Of a stretch of 64,000 nucleotides of DNA, positions 54,779 to 64,000 are shown piece after piece (positions within the stretch are counted from its first letter, which is position 1; each line of letters opens with the position of its first letter). The notes beneath the pieces were generated by a model. It was not told where the DNA came from and ran no database searches. It saw only the letters and a list, made by a program, of their open reading frames with translations. The stretch is from contig NZ_JACVZE010000002.1 of NCBI RefSeq assembly GCF_015461805.1, positions 124,001 to 188,000 of the forward strand, given 5' to 3'. The stretch comes from Pseudomonas pisciculturae (GTDB lineage: Bacteria; Pseudomonadota; Gammaproteobacteria; Pseudomonadales; Pseudomonadaceae). The position numbers and the translations under genes were made by a program.

Positions 54779-56884
54779 TCAGCGCAAGCGAGGGTGCGAC
54801 CAGCCGGGGACTTCGTCGGCCATCAACGGCTGCGCTGCCCATAAGCCCTGGACAAACGGGCAACCATTGGCCTTGAGCCACTGCGCTTGTTCAAAGGTGT
54901 CCACGCCTTCGGCGACCACCAACACATCAAAATGCCCGCACAGCTCGATAATGCTGCGGGCCATTGCGGCATCGCGCACCGAGCCTGGCAGGCGCGCCAC
55001 CAGTTGCGGGTCGAGTTTCAGCGTATCGAACGCCAGGTCGCGCAGGTGAGACAGCGAGCAGTTGCCCGAGCCAAAGTCATCCAGCGCAATACGCACGCCG
55101 ATCTGGCGCAACAACTTGAGCTGCTTGGCCGCCTCTTCCAGGTTGCTCATCAAGCTGTCTTCGCTGATTTCCACTTCCAGTTGCCGGCCCTGCAACCCAT
55201 GTCGTTCGAGTACCTGCTGCAGTTGGCTGGCCAGGTTGGGCATGTTGAACTGGTTGCTACTCAGGCTCACGCTCAGCACCAATTCATCATCAAAGGTGGC
55301 TTGCCACGCCTGGCGCTGGGCGGCGACCTGATGGTAGATCCACGCACTCAGCTGGCTGATCAGCCGCGCCTCTTCCAACAATGGCAAGAAGAGTCCTGGC
55401 GGCACGTCGCCAACGCTGGGGTGCTGCCAGCGCAGCAGCGCCTCGACGCCGCGCAAACGGCCGTCCACCAGTGACACCTGTGGCTGGTAGACCAGGGTGA
55501 AATCCTTGTTTTGAATGGCCGTGCGCACGCTGTCTTCCAGCATCAGGCGTGAACGGGCACGACCGTTCATTTCCTGGTCGTAATAGCGATATTGCTGACG
55601 CCCTGCGCGCTTGGCTTCATACATGGCGATGTCAGCCGCACGCAGCAGCCCGTTCAAGTCCGAGCCGCAGTCCGGGAAGGTGGCGATGCCGATGCTGACG
55701 CCAAGCATTACATCCAGACCGTCTACCTGCTGGCAGATCGAAACCCGTTCGATCAACTTTTCCGCAATCTTTGCCGCCTGCTCGGGGAACTCAAGCTCCA
55801 GCAACGCCGTAAATTCATCCCCGCCCATGCGTCCGAGGATATCGTAGGAATTAAGGCAACCCTGCAACTGCTCCGAAACCCAGCGCAGCACCCGGTCACC
55901 GGCGTCATGCCCCAGAGAATCATTGACCCGCTTAAAGCCATCCAGGTCCAGGTACAGCAACACCAGGGACTGCTCACCCCGCTCGCCTCGCAGCAAGGTA
56001 CTCTCCACCGCCTGGTAGAAGCCGCGCCGGTTCAGCAGCCCCGTCAGGGGGTCGGTGACCGCCTGGAACTCCAGTTGTTGGTGCAGGTGGCGCACTTCGG
56101 ACATGTCCAGCACCGTCACCACCATGGCTTTCTGTTCGGCCGGCAGCGGCGCACACGACAAGGCCACCGGCACCTGTTGGCCGCGCCCCGTGCGCAGGAT
56201 CGCGTCATGCAGGCGCCAGGTTTCACCCTTGCGGTAACCGGCGTGCATCTGTGAATCCAACCACGTGGGTATATGGGGCTTTTGCAGGAAACTGAGAAAG
56301 TCCTGGCCTTGCAGCTCATCTATCTTGGCGTTGAGCAGACGCGAGATCGCCGGGTTGGCGTACTCGATCACGCCCTCCTCGCCCACCACCAGGATGCCTT
56401 CGGCGGCGTTATCCAGCACCGAGGCATTGAAGGCGCGGGCCGACTCCAAGTCATGGCTCAGGCGCTGCAAGGCTCGGCGATTACGCTGATGCTCCAGCAA
56501 GGCCTGGACCTTGGGCTTGAGAATATGCGGGTCGAAGGGTTTGAACAGGTAATCGATGGCGCCGCTGGCATAACCTTCCAGCACCGCTGCGGGGGATTGG
56601 GCGTTGGCGCTCAGAAAGATGATCGGCGTCATCCGCGTGCGTTGGCTGCCCCGCATCAGGCGGGCCACTTCAAAGCCATCCATGCCAGGCATCTTCACAT
56701 CCAGCAGCACCAGGTCAACTTCGTGCACCAACAACAATTCAAGGGCTTCCAGCCCAGAGCCGGCGGTGATCACTTGCCAGTCGTCCCGCTGCAGAAGCGC
56801 ACGCATGCTGACGAGGTTTTCGGGGTAGTCATCGACCACCAAGAGAACCGAGCTGCCATCGACGGGGTTTGGAGCGCATTCCAT
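54779..56884 (-). CDS. REC-PAS-GGDEF-EAL cyclic-di-GMP protein
   Basis: 701 aa. REC domain about 10-125 with phospho-acceptor Asp in DLVLLDVKMPGMDGF, KPFD with the conserved Lys; PAS about 155-270 (VLDNAAEGILVVGEEG); GGDEF about 285-440 with intact GRMGGDEFTALLELEF; EAL about 455-695 with GVEALLRWQHP, LEVEISEDSL, LDDFGSGNCSLSHL and VVAEGVDTFEQ. Both catalytic motifs look complete, so either or both activities are possible. No adjacent histidine kinase, so phosphorylation must come from elsewhere. Divergent from an alginate lyase gene. Confidence 0.93.
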   Translation of the reverse strand: MECAPNPVDGSSVLLVVDDYPENLVSMRALLQRDDWQVITAGSGLEALELLLVHEVDLVLLDVKMPGMDGFEVARLMRGSQRTRMTPIIFLSANAQSPAAVLEGYASGAIDYLFKPFDPHILKPKVQALLEHQRNRRALQRLSHDLESARAFNASVLDNAAEGILVVGEEGVIEYANPAISRLLNAKIDELQGQDFLSFLQKPHIPTWLDSQMHAGYRKGETWRLHDAILRTGRGQQVPVALSCAPLPAEQKAMVVTVLDMSEVRHLHQQLEFQAVTDPLTGLLNRRGFYQAVESTLLRGERGEQSLVLLYLDLDGFKRVNDSLGHDAGDRVLRWVSEQLQGCLNSYDILGRMGGDEFTALLELEFPEQAAKIAEKLIERVSICQQVDGLDVMLGVSIGIATFPDCGSDLNGLLRAADIAMYEAKRAGRQQYRYYDQEMNGRARSRLMLEDSVRTAIQNKDFTLVYQPQVSLVDGRLRGVEALLRWQHPSVGDVPPGLFLPLLEEARLISQLSAWIYHQVAAQRQAWQATFDDELVLSVSLSSNQFNMPNLASQLQQVLERHGLQGRQLEVEISEDSLMSNLEEAAKQLKLLRQIGVRIALDDFGSGNCSLSHLRDLAFDTLKLDPQLVARLPGSVRDAAMARSIIELCGHFDVLVVAEGVDTFEQAQWLKANGCPFVQGLWAAQPLMADEVPGWSHPRLR

Positions 56885-57194
56885 GCTACGTCTCTTCCTT
56901 GGGAGCTATTCCGGTCAATTCTGACAGAAAACCCGGACAAACTCTGAGGCCTCACTCTAGCCCCGGTTCTAAAAAATCAGAAGTAACGTCGGTGCCATCA
57001 TTGCGCCAATTTTCAGGAAGCCGACTAACGGTCAGTGCCCACAGCCCACGGTTCATGGGAAACATGGCTTTTTGGCATTCCCTTGGCGCCAATAAATTGC
57101 CAGCAACTGTTTAACAATCTGGTTAACACCACCTATAAAGAACCTGACTGGCCCACAGGCCAAAGCCTTCACCTTCTGTAAAAAGGCATACGCC
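56885..57194. other. Divergent promoter region between the GGDEF-EAL and alginate lyase genes
   Basis: 310 bp with no gene. Locally AT-richer (CTGTTTAACAATCTGGTTAAC near 57106-57126) and should hold both promoters. No hairpin terminator or REP seen. Confidence 0.5.
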
Positions 57195-57860
57195 ATGATC
57201 GACCTTTCCACCTGGAACCTGAGCATTCCCGTCGGCTCCCCGCCCGCGACCATCGACACGCCCAAGCTGATGAGCGGTTTCAATGACCAATATTTCCAGG
57301 CCGAAGGCAGCAACGTGCAATTCTGGACACCCGTCACCGGAACCCGCACCGAAAACGCCATCTACCCACGCAGTGAGTTACGCGAGACCTATGCCGATGG
57401 TCGCCTGCGTAACTGGACCTACCCCGATGCCGACAACTTCCTGCGCGCCACGCTGCAGGTTGATCAAGTGCCATCCTCCGGCAAGATTGTCATTGGGCAG
57501 ATTCATGCCTATGACAGCCAGAAACCGATGATCAAACTGGAGTATCAGTTCAAGGAGAAAACCCAAACCGGCAACATCGTCGCCAAAGTGCGCATGCGCC
57601 CGGATGAGGACGAAAGCCGCGTGGTCATCGTCGCGTCCAATGTGCCGCTGCAAAAGAGCTTCACCTATGTGATCAATCTCAACAAAGCGGGATTACTCAG
57701 CGTGTACGCAGCGGACGGCGAGTGGAACGAACGCATCGGCGCGGCCTGGGGCGCCAAGCCGCTGTATTTCAAGGCCGGCGCGTATGTGCAGGACAACAGC
57801 GGCAACAGCAAGGAAGGCGCGCGGGTGACGTTCGCCAAGCTGGACATCGACCACGACTAA
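57195..57860 (+). CDS. PL7 alginate lyase without signal peptide
   Basis: 221 aa, a single PL7 jelly-roll domain like PA1167. Catalytic-site motifs YPRSELRE (about 56-63), GQIHAYD (about 101-107) and YFKAGAYVQD (about 193-202) are present. The start MIDLSTWNLSIPVG matches the domain edge, and no signal peptide or membrane segment is seen, so the enzyme is either cytoplasmic or exported by another route. It cleaves mannuronate/guluronate linkages by beta elimination. AAAGGCATACGCC precedes the ATG. Confidence 0.9.
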   Translation: MIDLSTWNLSIPVGSPPATIDTPKLMSGFNDQYFQAEGSNVQFWTPVTGTRTENAIYPRSELRETYADGRLRNWTYPDADNFLRATLQVDQVPSSGKIVIGQIHAYDSQKPMIKLEYQFKEKTQTGNIVAKVRMRPDEDESRVVIVASNVPLQKSFTYVINLNKAGLLSVYAADGEWNERIGAAWGAKPLYFKAGAYVQDNSGNSKEGARVTFAKLDIDHD

Positions 57861-58003
57861 ACGCTGATTCGCTTCAGCGATGTCTACCACGACGCTTTAG
57901 GACAGAACCGCGACCAGGGCCTCGACTTTCTTGTAGGACAATTCGAGTATGGCGCCGCGCTCGCGCACTGCCCTCGATAAGAAAAGTCATGGAGACTGCT
58001 CAA

Positions 58004-59233
58004 ATGCCCTTCTCTCGTTCCCTGCTCGCCCTGTCCATGGGCCTGGTTCTGCTGCACAACCCAACCTTCGCCGCCCCGCCGCTGTCGATGACCGACGGGG
58101 TGGCGCAAGTGCACACCCAGGACAGCAACGCCTGGGTCGAAATCAGCAAAGCTGCGTTCGAACACAACATCCGCACCCTGCAAACCACTCTCGCCGACAA
58201 ATCCAAAATCTGCGCCGTGCTCAAGGCCGATGCCTACGGCCATGGCATTGGCTTGCTGATGCCTTCGATCATTCAACTGGGCGTGCCCTGCGTCGGCGTC
58301 GCCAGTAACGAAGAGATTCGTGTGGTGCGCGAAAGCGGCTTCAAGGGCCAACTGATCCGCGTACGCACCGCCGCTTTGAGCGAACTCGAAGCCGCGCTGC
58401 CGTACAACGTCGAAGAACTGGTGGGTAACCTCGACTTCGCCGTGCGCGCCAGCCTGATCGCCGAGCACCACGGCCGCCCACTGGTGGTGCACCTGGGCCT
58501 GAACTCCAGCGGCATGAGCCGCAACGGCGTAGAAATGACCACCCCTCAAGGCCGTCGTGATGCCGTCGCCATCACCAAAGTGCCGAACCTGGAAGTGAAG
58601 GCGATCATGACCCACTTCGCCGTCGAAGACGCCGCCGACGTGCGTGCAGGGCTCAAAGCCTTCAACGAACAGGCGCAGTGGCTGATCAATGTCGCCCAAC
58701 TGGACCGCAGCAAGATCACCCTGCACGCGGCCAACTCGTTCGCGACCTTGGAAGTACCTGAATCGCGCCTGGACATGGTGCGCCCAGGCGGCCTGCTGTT
58801 TGGCGATACGGTGCCGTCCTTCACCGCTTACCAACGCGTGATGCAGTTCAAGTCCCATGTGGCCTCGGTGAACACTTACCCCAAAGGCAACACCGTGGGC
58901 TATGACCGCACCTACACCCTGGCGCGGGATTCGAAACTGGCCAACATCACCGTTGGCTACTCCGACGGCTATCGTCGCGCGTTTACCAACAAAGGCATCG
59001 TGCTGATCAACGGGCACCGCGTGCCAGTGGTGGGCAAGGTGTCGATGAATACGCTGATGGTGGACGTGACCGATGTGCCCACGGTGAAGAGCGGGGATGA
59101 GGTGGTGTTGTTTGGCAAGCAGGGCACTGTGCAAACGACCCAGGCGGAAGTTGAAGATATCAACGGAGCGTTGTTGGCGGATCTTTATACCGTGTGGGGC
59201 AATTCCAATCCAAAAGTGCTGGTGGATAAATAA
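58004..59233 (+). CDS. alr: Periplasmic broad-specificity amino-acid racemase (Alr/Bsr type)
   Basis: PLP-dependent fold III racemase, 409 aa, closely resembling P. putida Bsr/Alr. Signal peptide MPFSRSLLALSMGLVLLHNPTFA/A (about 1-23), so it acts in the periplasm. PLP Lys74 in CAVLKADAYGHG, GLNSSGMSRNG, catalytic Tyr in TVGYDRTYTLARDS, and GKVSMNTLMVDVTD. Start at 58004 has GGAG 9 nt upstream; an ATG 15 nt earlier is in frame but spoils the signal. Produces D-amino acids (for example D-Lys, D-Arg) that alter peptidoglycan and biofilms. Confidence 0.9.
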   Translation: MPFSRSLLALSMGLVLLHNPTFAAPPLSMTDGVAQVHTQDSNAWVEISKAAFEHNIRTLQTTLADKSKICAVLKADAYGHGIGLLMPSIIQLGVPCVGVASNEEIRVVRESGFKGQLIRVRTAALSELEAALPYNVEELVGNLDFAVRASLIAEHHGRPLVVHLGLNSSGMSRNGVEMTTPQGRRDAVAITKVPNLEVKAIMTHFAVEDAADVRAGLKAFNEQAQWLINVAQLDRSKITLHAANSFATLEVPESRLDMVRPGGLLFGDTVPSFTAYQRVMQFKSHVASVNTYPKGNTVGYDRTYTLARDSKLANITVGYSDGYRRAFTNKGIVLINGHRVPVVGKVSMNTLMVDVTDVPTVKSGDEVVLFGKQGTVQTTQAEVEDINGALLADLYTVWGNSNPKVLVDK

Positions 59234-59293
59234 CGCGTAGGCATCCTCCGGTGTCCGCCGGGATCGCTCGCGGACAAACACCACAGTTCAAAT

Positions 59294-59321
59294 GTGGGAG
59301 CCGGGCTTGCCCGGCTCCCAC
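59294..59321. repeat. Single perfect REP hairpin
   Basis: GTGGGAGCCGGG, CTTG loop, CCCGGCTCCCAC: a 12-bp perfect stem. It is the only REP singlet in the window and lies downstream of alr, where it may help end or protect the transcript. Confidence 0.9.
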
Positions 59322-59366
59322 AGGGGTTCTGCGTGTTGCTACTTCCCTTAGCCAAACCGCAGCCAC

Positions 59367-59390
59367 AAAAAAACCCGCATCACTGCGGGC
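59367..59390 (-). terminator. Rho-independent terminator of fba
   Basis: On the minus strand GCCCGCAGTGATGCGGG is followed by seven T. Stem TGCGGG/CCCGCA (59374-59379 and 59384-59389). Located 22 nt after the fba stop. Confidence 0.9.
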
Positions 59391-59411
59391 TCCTTTTCAA
59401 ACACCTGAGGC

Positions 59412-60476
59412 TTAGTTGACCTTGGCGTTCAACTCACCTTTCAGGTAACGCTGGTACATAGCTTCCAGCGAGATCGGCTTGATCTTCGAACCATTACCCG
59501 CAGTACCAAACGCTTCATAGCGTGCGATACACACATCACGCATCGCCGTTACGGTCGCGCCGAAGAATTTACGCGGGTCGAACTCGCTTGGGTTGGTGGC
59601 CATCAGACGACGCATCGCACCGGTGGATGCCAAGCGCAGGTCGGTGTCGATGTTGACCTTGCGCACGCCGTGCTTGATGCCTTCGACGATTTCTTCAACC
59701 GGTACGCCGTAGGTTTCTTTGATGTCGCCGCCGTACTGGTTGATGATCGCCAGCCATTCTTGCGGTACCGAGGAAGAACCGTGCATCACCAGGTGGGTGT
59801 TGGGGATGCGCTTGTGGATTTCTTTGATGCGGTCGATGGCCAGCACGTCGCCAGTCGGTGGCTTGGTGAACTTGTAGGCGCCGTGGCTGGTGCCGATGGC
59901 GATGGCCAGGGCGTCAACTTGGGTCTTTTTCACGAAGTCAGCGGCTTCTTCCGGGTCGGTCAGCATTTGGCTGTGATCCAGCACGCCTTCGGCGCCGATG
60001 CCGTCTTCTTCGCCGGCCATGCCGGTTTCAAGCGAACCCAGGCAGCCCAGCTCGCCTTCAACCGAAACGCCGCAGGCGTGAGCCAGCGCGACGGTTTGTT
60101 GGGTAACGCGTACGTTGTACTCGTAGTCGGTTGGGGTCTTGCCGTCTTCGCCAAGGGAGCCGTCCATCATCACCGAGCTGAAGCCCAGTTGGATCGAGCG
60201 CTGGCACACGTCAGGGCTGGTGCCGTGGTCCTGGTGCATGCACACCGGGATGTGCGGGAATTCTTCGATTGCGGCGAGAATCAGGTGACGCAGGAACGGG
60301 GCGCCAGCGTATTTGCGCGCACCGGCCGAAGCCTGGACGATGACGGGGGAGTCGGTCTTGTCAGCGGCTTCCATGATGGCGCGCATCTGCTCAAGGTTGT
60401 TGACGTTAAAGGCTGGGACGCCGTAGCCGTATTCGGCTGCGTGGTCCAGCATTTGACGCATGCTGATAAGTGCCAT
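59412..60476 (-). CDS. fba: Class II fructose-1,6-bisphosphate aldolase
   Basis: 354 aa, zinc-dependent. [15 protein letters not shown], metal-site [35 protein letters not shown] and [12 protein letters not shown]. Gluconeogenic/glycolytic cleavage of FBP. GGGAG precedes the ATG. Part of the conserved Pseudomonas series tkt-epd-pgk-fba, here separated from pgk by two lipoprotein genes and a REP doublet. Confidence 0.97.
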   Translation of the reverse strand: MALISMRQMLDHAAEYGYGVPAFNVNNLEQMRAIMEAADKTDSPVIVQASAGARKYAGAPFLRHLILAAIEEFPHIPVCMHQDHGTSPDVCQRSIQLGFSSVMMDGSLGEDGKTPTDYEYNVRVTQQTVALAHACGVSVEGELGCLGSLETGMAGEEDGIGAEGVLDHSQMLTDPEEAADFVKKTQVDALAIAIGTSHGAYKFTKPPTGDVLAIDRIKEIHKRIPNTHLVMHGSSSVPQEWLAIINQYGGDIKETYGVPVEEIVEGIKHGVRKVNIDTDLRLASTGAMRRLMATNPSEFDPRKFFGATVTAMRDVCIARYEAFGTAGNGSKIKPISLEAMYQRYLKGELNAKVN

Positions 60477-60636
60477 TGTGTTGTCTCTCCCGGTCGAGGG
60501 TCGTTAATCGTGCAAGCCTGCCGTAGCGGCGGCTGCTATTCAAGTTATTGCAGGCCAGGGTTTGCAGGCCTGGCTTGCTGAATCGTTATTGCAGTGTCCG
60601 GTTCGCAACTTATGCCAATTTGGAACCGGATTTACT

Positions 60637-60723
60637 GTGGGAGGGGGCTTGCTCCCGATGACAGTGGATCAGCCAGCACACAGGTGTCTGACAAACCGCT
60701 ATCGGGAGCAAGCCCCCTCCCAC
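60637..60723. repeat. REP doublet, head-to-head, 87 bp
   Basis: Between fba and the MliC-like lipoprotein gene on the same strand. Confidence 0.95.
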
Positions 60724-60758
60724 ATTTGGATCTCATCTCTCTTGAGATCGTGTTCTTT

Positions 60759-61094
60759 CTACTGAGCCTTGCAGCCACGGCCGATCAAATCATCGGTGGC
60801 CACCCAGTAAACCAGGCCTTCCTCGCCTTTTGTGTGAAACGCCAATTGGTCGTTGGCATACAGCACACCCGAGGCGGCAACGTCCTGCTTCAGGCGATAA
60901 ACCTGGTCGGAACCGCCGAGGCGTACATCCACCTCGGATTTAGCTTGGTTGGCAAAGCGCCAGTTGACCTCGGCCTTGCTGTCGCAAGTCCAAGTGGTCC
61001 ACTTGTCGGCAGGCTCTGCTTTGCTAGTGAACATGTTCATGCTGCTGCAACCGGCCAACAGGGCCAATGCAGCCAGGGCGAAAACGCCTTTCAT
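60759..61094 (-). CDS. MliC-like lipoprotein (lysozyme inhibitor type)
   Basis: 111 aa. Signal and lipobox MKGVFALAALALLAGC (Cys16). The mature domain TWTCDSKAEVNWRF, VRLGGSDQVYRLKQDVAASG and LAFHTKGEEGLVY matches the MliC/PliC beta barrel that blocks C-type lysozyme in the periplasm. Start at 61094 has AGGA 6 nt upstream. Ends with a second conserved Cys (GRGCK) that would pair with the first. Confidence 0.82.
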   Translation of the reverse strand: MKGVFALAALALLAGCSSMNMFTSKAEPADKWTTWTCDSKAEVNWRFANQAKSEVDVRLGGSDQVYRLKQDVAASGVLYANDQLAFHTKGEEGLVYWVATDDLIGRGCKAQ

Positions 61095-61141
61095 TGCCAA
61101 TCCTCGTAGGGCGACCCGTGGCCGCCAATTGATCAGACCCG

Positions 61142-61372
61142 TCAAGGGCAGCCCTGTTCCTGACCGTTGGGCGCGGCGTCGTATCTCTCCAACCGCTCAT
61201 TGCCGATGCGCTTGTTGATCACCGGCATGGTCTCGGCTTGCCAGTCAGCCTGGTAGCAGCCTTTTTTCTGCGCCGCGCCAGGCTGATTCCCAGCCCCAGG
61301 CGTCGCATTTGGCGTGCTGCCGCAGCCAGCCAGCAGGCCCGCTGCAATCACCAGTGCCAACGACTTGATCAT
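61142..61372 (-). CDS. Small lipoprotein
   Basis: 76 aa. Signal and lipobox MIKSLALVIAAGLLAGC (Cys17), then a Pro/Gly/Asn-rich linker and a short domain with two Cys (KKGCYQADWQAETMP, GQEQGCP). AAGGAG 7 nt upstream of the ATG. Between pgk and the MliC-like gene; function unknown. Confidence 0.75.
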   Translation of the reverse strand: MIKSLALVIAAGLLAGCGSTPNATPGAGNQPGAAQKKGCYQADWQAETMPVINKRIGNERLERYDAAPNGQEQGCP

Positions 61373-61404
61373 GGGAATGCTCCTTTTCCGGATCATCTCG
61401 CGCC

Positions 61405-62568
61405 TTAACCCTTAGCTCGGCTTTCCAGCACTTCAACGGCCGGCAGCACTTTGCCTTCGACGAATTCGAGGAACGCGCCGCCACCGGTAGAAATGTAGGA
61501 GATCTGGTCAGCCACGCCATATTTATCGATGGCCGCCAGGGTGTCGCCGCCGCCGGCAATGGAAAATGCCGAGCTTTCAGCGATGGCCTTGGCCAGCACC
61601 TTGGTGCCGTTGCCAAACTGGTCGAACTCAAATACGCCTACCGGGCCGTTCCACAGAATGGTCTGGGAGGCTTTCAGCAGTTCGGCGAAGTTGGCAGCCG
61701 TTTGCGGGCCAATGTCCAAAATCATGTCGTCGGCAGCCACATCCGCGATCAGCTTGACGGTGGCTTCGGCGCTTTCGGCGAATTCTTTGGCGACTACAAC
61801 GTCTACCGGCAATGGCACGCTGACTTTGGCAGCGATGGCACGGGCGGTGTCCAGCAGGTCCGGCTCGTACAGGGACTTGCCCACCGGGTGACCGGCTGCG
61901 GCCAGGAAGGTGTTGGCAATGCCGCCGCCGACAATCAGTTGGTTGCAGATGGTGCTGAGACTGTTGAGCACGTCCAGCTTGGTGGACACTTTGGAGCCGG
62001 CAACGATCGCCGCCATTGGCTGCGCCGGGGCGCCCAAGGCCTTGCCCAGTGCATCCAGTTCAGCGGCCAACAGTGGGCCAGCCGCCGCAACCTTGGCGAA
62101 CTTGGCCACGCCGTGGGTCGAGCCTTCGGCGCGGTGCGCGGTGCCGAAAGCGTCCATCACAAACACGTCGCACAGCGCAGCGTATTGCTGGGCCAGTTCG
62201 TCGCTGTTCTTTTTCTCGCCCTTGTTGAAGCGCACGTTTTCGAACAGCACGATGTCGCCAGCTTTCACGTCAACGCCAGCCAGGTAGTCAGCCACCAGCG
62301 GCACGTCGCGGCCCAAGGCTTTGCTGAGGTAATCGGCTACAGGCTTGAGGCTGTTTTCGGCGGAGAACTCACCTTCGGTCGGGCGACCCAAGTGGGAACA
62401 GACCATCACGGCCGCGCCTTTTTCCAGGGCCAGCTTGATGGTCGGCAGCGAGGCCAGGATTCGCGCATCGCTGGTGACAACACCGTCCTTGACTGGGACG
62501 TTGAGGTCTTCGCGGATCAGTACGCGCTTACCTTGCAGATCGAGGTCGGTCATCTTCAACACGGTCAT
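61405..62568 (-). CDS. pgk: Phosphoglycerate kinase
   Basis: 387 aa, normal length. [11 protein letters not shown] substrate region near the N-terminus, [29 protein letters not shown], and nucleotide-site [13 protein letters not shown] near the C-terminus. ATP-forming step of glycolysis. 17 nt downstream of epd, so co-transcribed. Confidence 0.97.
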   Translation of the reverse strand: MTVLKMTDLDLQGKRVLIREDLNVPVKDGVVTSDARILASLPTIKLALEKGAAVMVCSHLGRPTEGEFSAENSLKPVADYLSKALGRDVPLVADYLAGVDVKAGDIVLFENVRFNKGEKKNSDELAQQYAALCDVFVMDAFGTAHRAEGSTHGVAKFAKVAAAGPLLAAELDALGKALGAPAQPMAAIVAGSKVSTKLDVLNSLSTICNQLIVGGGIANTFLAAAGHPVGKSLYEPDLLDTARAIAAKVSVPLPVDVVVAKEFAESAEATVKLIADVAADDMILDIGPQTAANFAELLKASQTILWNGPVGVFEFDQFGNGTKVLAKAIAESSAFSIAGGGDTLAAIDKYGVADQISYISTGGGAFLEFVEGKVLPAVEVLESRAKG

Positions 62569-62585
62569 GGGTCGCAGTTCCTGAA

Positions 62586-63641
62586 TTACTGTTGAGGTTG
62601 TTTATTAGCGATGTGCAGATAGTGGCCTGCAACATCCAACATACGGTTGGCAAAACCCCATTCGTTGTCGAACCAGGCCAGGATGTTCACCAACCTGGGG
62701 CCGGAAACGCGGGTTTGGCTGGCATCGACGATCGCCGAATGCGGGTCGTGGTTGAAATCACAACTGGCGTGAGGCAACTCGGTGTAGGCCAGCAAGCCTT
62801 TGAGCGGGCCACTGGTGGCGGCGTCGCGCAAAATCCGGTTGACCTCCGTCGCATCGGTATCGCTGACGGTTTGCATGGTGATGTCCAGGCAGGACACGTT
62901 CACCGTCGGCACCCGTACGGCTTTGGCCTGGATTCGCCCGGCAAGTTCCGGCAGCAGTCGTTCGATGCCGCGCGCAAGGCCTGTAGACACCGGAATCACT
63001 GACTGAAACGCCGAGCGTGTGCGGCGCAGGTCTTCGTGATGGTAAGCGTCGATTACCGGCTGGTCGTTCATCGCCGAGTGAATGGTGGTGATCGACACGT
63101 AGTCCAGGCCAATCGCCTGATCCAGCAGGCGCAACAGCGGCACGCTGCAGTTGGTGGTGCAGGAGGCGTTGGACACCAGCAACTCATCGCCGGTCAGGCA
63201 ATCCTGGTTGATGCCGTAGACGATGGTGGCGTCGACATCTGCCTCGCTGGCCATCGGCTGGGAAAACAGCACACGCGGCGCGCCGGCATCCAGGAAACGC
63301 TGGCCGTCGGCACGGGTGTGATAAACACCGGAACATTCCAGCACCAGGTCGACGCCCAGCGCCTTCCAATCGATGCCTTCGGGGGTGGCACTGCGCAAGA
63401 CCTTCACGCAGTTGCCATTAATATGCAGACAGTCGTCTTCAACCCGCACTTCGCCGGGGAAGCGGCCGTGGGTGGAGTCAAAGCGTGTCAGGTATTCGAT
63501 GCTGGCCATGTCGGCCAGATCATTGATCGCGACAATTTCAAACCCGGCTGCCGCCCCTCGCTCGAACAGCGCACGCAAGACGCAACGACCAATGCGGCCG
63601 TAGCCGTTGAGTGCAACTTTGTAGGGACGCGGTTGGGGCAT
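62586..63641 (-). CDS. epd: Erythrose-4-phosphate dehydrogenase (GAPDH family)
   Basis: 351 aa. NAD site [20 protein letters not shown], active-site [18 protein letters not shown], and [20 protein letters not shown]. The tkt-epd-pgk order and Epd-type features ([17 protein letters not shown]) favour erythrose-4-phosphate dehydrogenase of the pyridoxal-phosphate route over glycolytic GapA. ATG at 63641 chosen; a TTG 15 nt upstream is also in frame. Confidence 0.9.
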   Translation of the reverse strand: MPQPRPYKVALNGYGRIGRCVLRALFERGAAAGFEIVAINDLADMASIEYLTRFDSTHGRFPGEVRVEDDCLHINGNCVKVLRSATPEGIDWKALGVDLVLECSGVYHTRADGQRFLDAGAPRVLFSQPMASEADVDATIVYGINQDCLTGDELLVSNASCTTNCSVPLLRLLDQAIGLDYVSITTIHSAMNDQPVIDAYHHEDLRRTRSAFQSVIPVSTGLARGIERLLPELAGRIQAKAVRVPTVNVSCLDITMQTVSDTDATEVNRILRDAATSGPLKGLLAYTELPHASCDFNHDPHSAIVDASQTRVSGPRLVNILAWFDNEWGFANRMLDVAGHYLHIANKQPQQ

Positions 63642-63686
63642 GGGGTTCTCGATCAAGGTTAGTTCGGTGTTGAATGCACAGACGCT

Positions 63687-63751
63687 ATCGCGGGCAAGCC
63701 CGCTCCCACATTAGACCGCGATCCAAATGTGGGAGCGGGCTTGCCCGCGAT
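63687..63751. repeat. Compact REP doublet, tail-to-tail type, 65 bp
   Basis: Both units are the GCGGGC subtype (ATCGCGGGCAAGCCCGCTCCCAC then GTGGGAGCGGGCTTGCCCGCGAT) with a very short spacer. Between tkt and epd. Confidence 0.92.
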
Positions 63752-63779
63752 GGCGTCAGTTCAGACAACGCAGACTGAC

Positions 63780-64000
63780 TTAGTCTTCCAGCAGCTCTTC
63801 AGCCTGACCCAGGATGTTGTCCAGGGTGAAACCGAACTCTTCGAACAACGCTGGCGCCGGCGCCGACTCACCGTAGGTGGTCATGCCGATTACGCGACCT
63901 TCCAGGCCCACGTATTTGTACCAGTAGTCGGCGTGAGCCGCTTCGATAGCGATACGCGCGCTGACCTGCAACGGCAATACCGATTGCTTGTAGCCGGCGT
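63780..64000 (-). CDS. tkt: Transketolase, C-terminal fragment at window edge
   Basis: Only the last about 73 residues are present; the gene continues beyond 64000. [40 protein letters not shown] and the final helix match the transketolase C-terminus. Upstream of epd in the same orientation, as usual in Pseudomonas. Confidence 0.93.
   Translation of the reverse strand, partial: AGYKQSVLPLQVSARIAIEAAHADYWYKYVGLEGRVIGMTTYGESAPAPALFEEFGFTLDNILGQAEELLED

Overview
The window looks like chromosome from a Pseudomonas of the fluorescens group. Codon use is GC-rich throughout. The order of the carnitine, choline and glycine-betaine genes matches the P. aeruginosa PA5372-PA5400 block as I remember it. 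The intergenic spaces carry many copies of the fluorescens-group REP sequence (GTGGGAGGGGGCTTGCCCCCGAT and variants). I see no tRNA, rRNA, CRISPR array, transposase or phage gene.

Region 1 (1-9659) holds a secreted AA10 lytic polysaccharide monooxygenase with a chitin-binding tail, then a compact type II secretion operon in nine overlapping or nearly abutting genes: gspG, a lytic transglycosylase, gspF, gspE, a GspL/PilM-like protein, PilN-, PilO- and PilP-like proteins, and a lipoprotein secretin. The inner-membrane part resembles type IV pili more than classical Gsp systems. Only one pseudopilin and no prepilin peptidase are present.

Region 2 (9781-17518, minus strand) is dimethylglycine catabolism: a membrane dipeptidase, a DUF5943-like protein, DgcA, DgcB and the two electron-transfer flavoprotein subunits. 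Three small genes follow (17738-19105: LprI-like, DUF3592-like, DUF3010).

Region 3 (19231-23390) is an accessory insert. It has a minus-strand AAA-type ATPase with an AT-rich palindromic upstream region, and an orphan TccC-type Rhs toxin whose variable C-terminus carries HEATH...GTKD, the signature of an aspzincin (M35-like) metallopeptidase.

Region 4 (23387-41675) is quaternary-amine metabolism: cdhR, caiX, cdhC, cdhA and cdhB (carnitine to glycine betaine), gbdR, sdaB, cbcXWV (choline/betaine ABC importer), betT, and betI-betB-betA (choline to glycine betaine). With region 2 it covers most of the route from carnitine or choline towards sarcosine and serine/pyruvate. The GbcAB step and the sarcosine oxidase are not in the window. 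A 20-bp perfect palindrome in front of betI is the BetI operator.

Region 5 (41865-53782) holds a TldD/PmbA-like pair, rhlA with an MFS exporter and no rhlB, a DbpA-type RNA helicase, a flavoprotein, a YccS-like membrane protein, a periplasmic solute-binding protein and an ElaA-type acetyltransferase.

Region 6 (53920-64000) holds a small winged-helix protein, a YgjP-like metallopeptidase, a REC-PAS-GGDEF-EAL protein, a PL7 alginate lyase, a periplasmic broad-specificity amino-acid racemase, and the central-carbon cluster fba, two small lipoproteins, pgk, epd and the 3' end of transketolase. Seventeen REP loci punctuate the window; eight of nine head-to-head doublets are exactly 87 bp.
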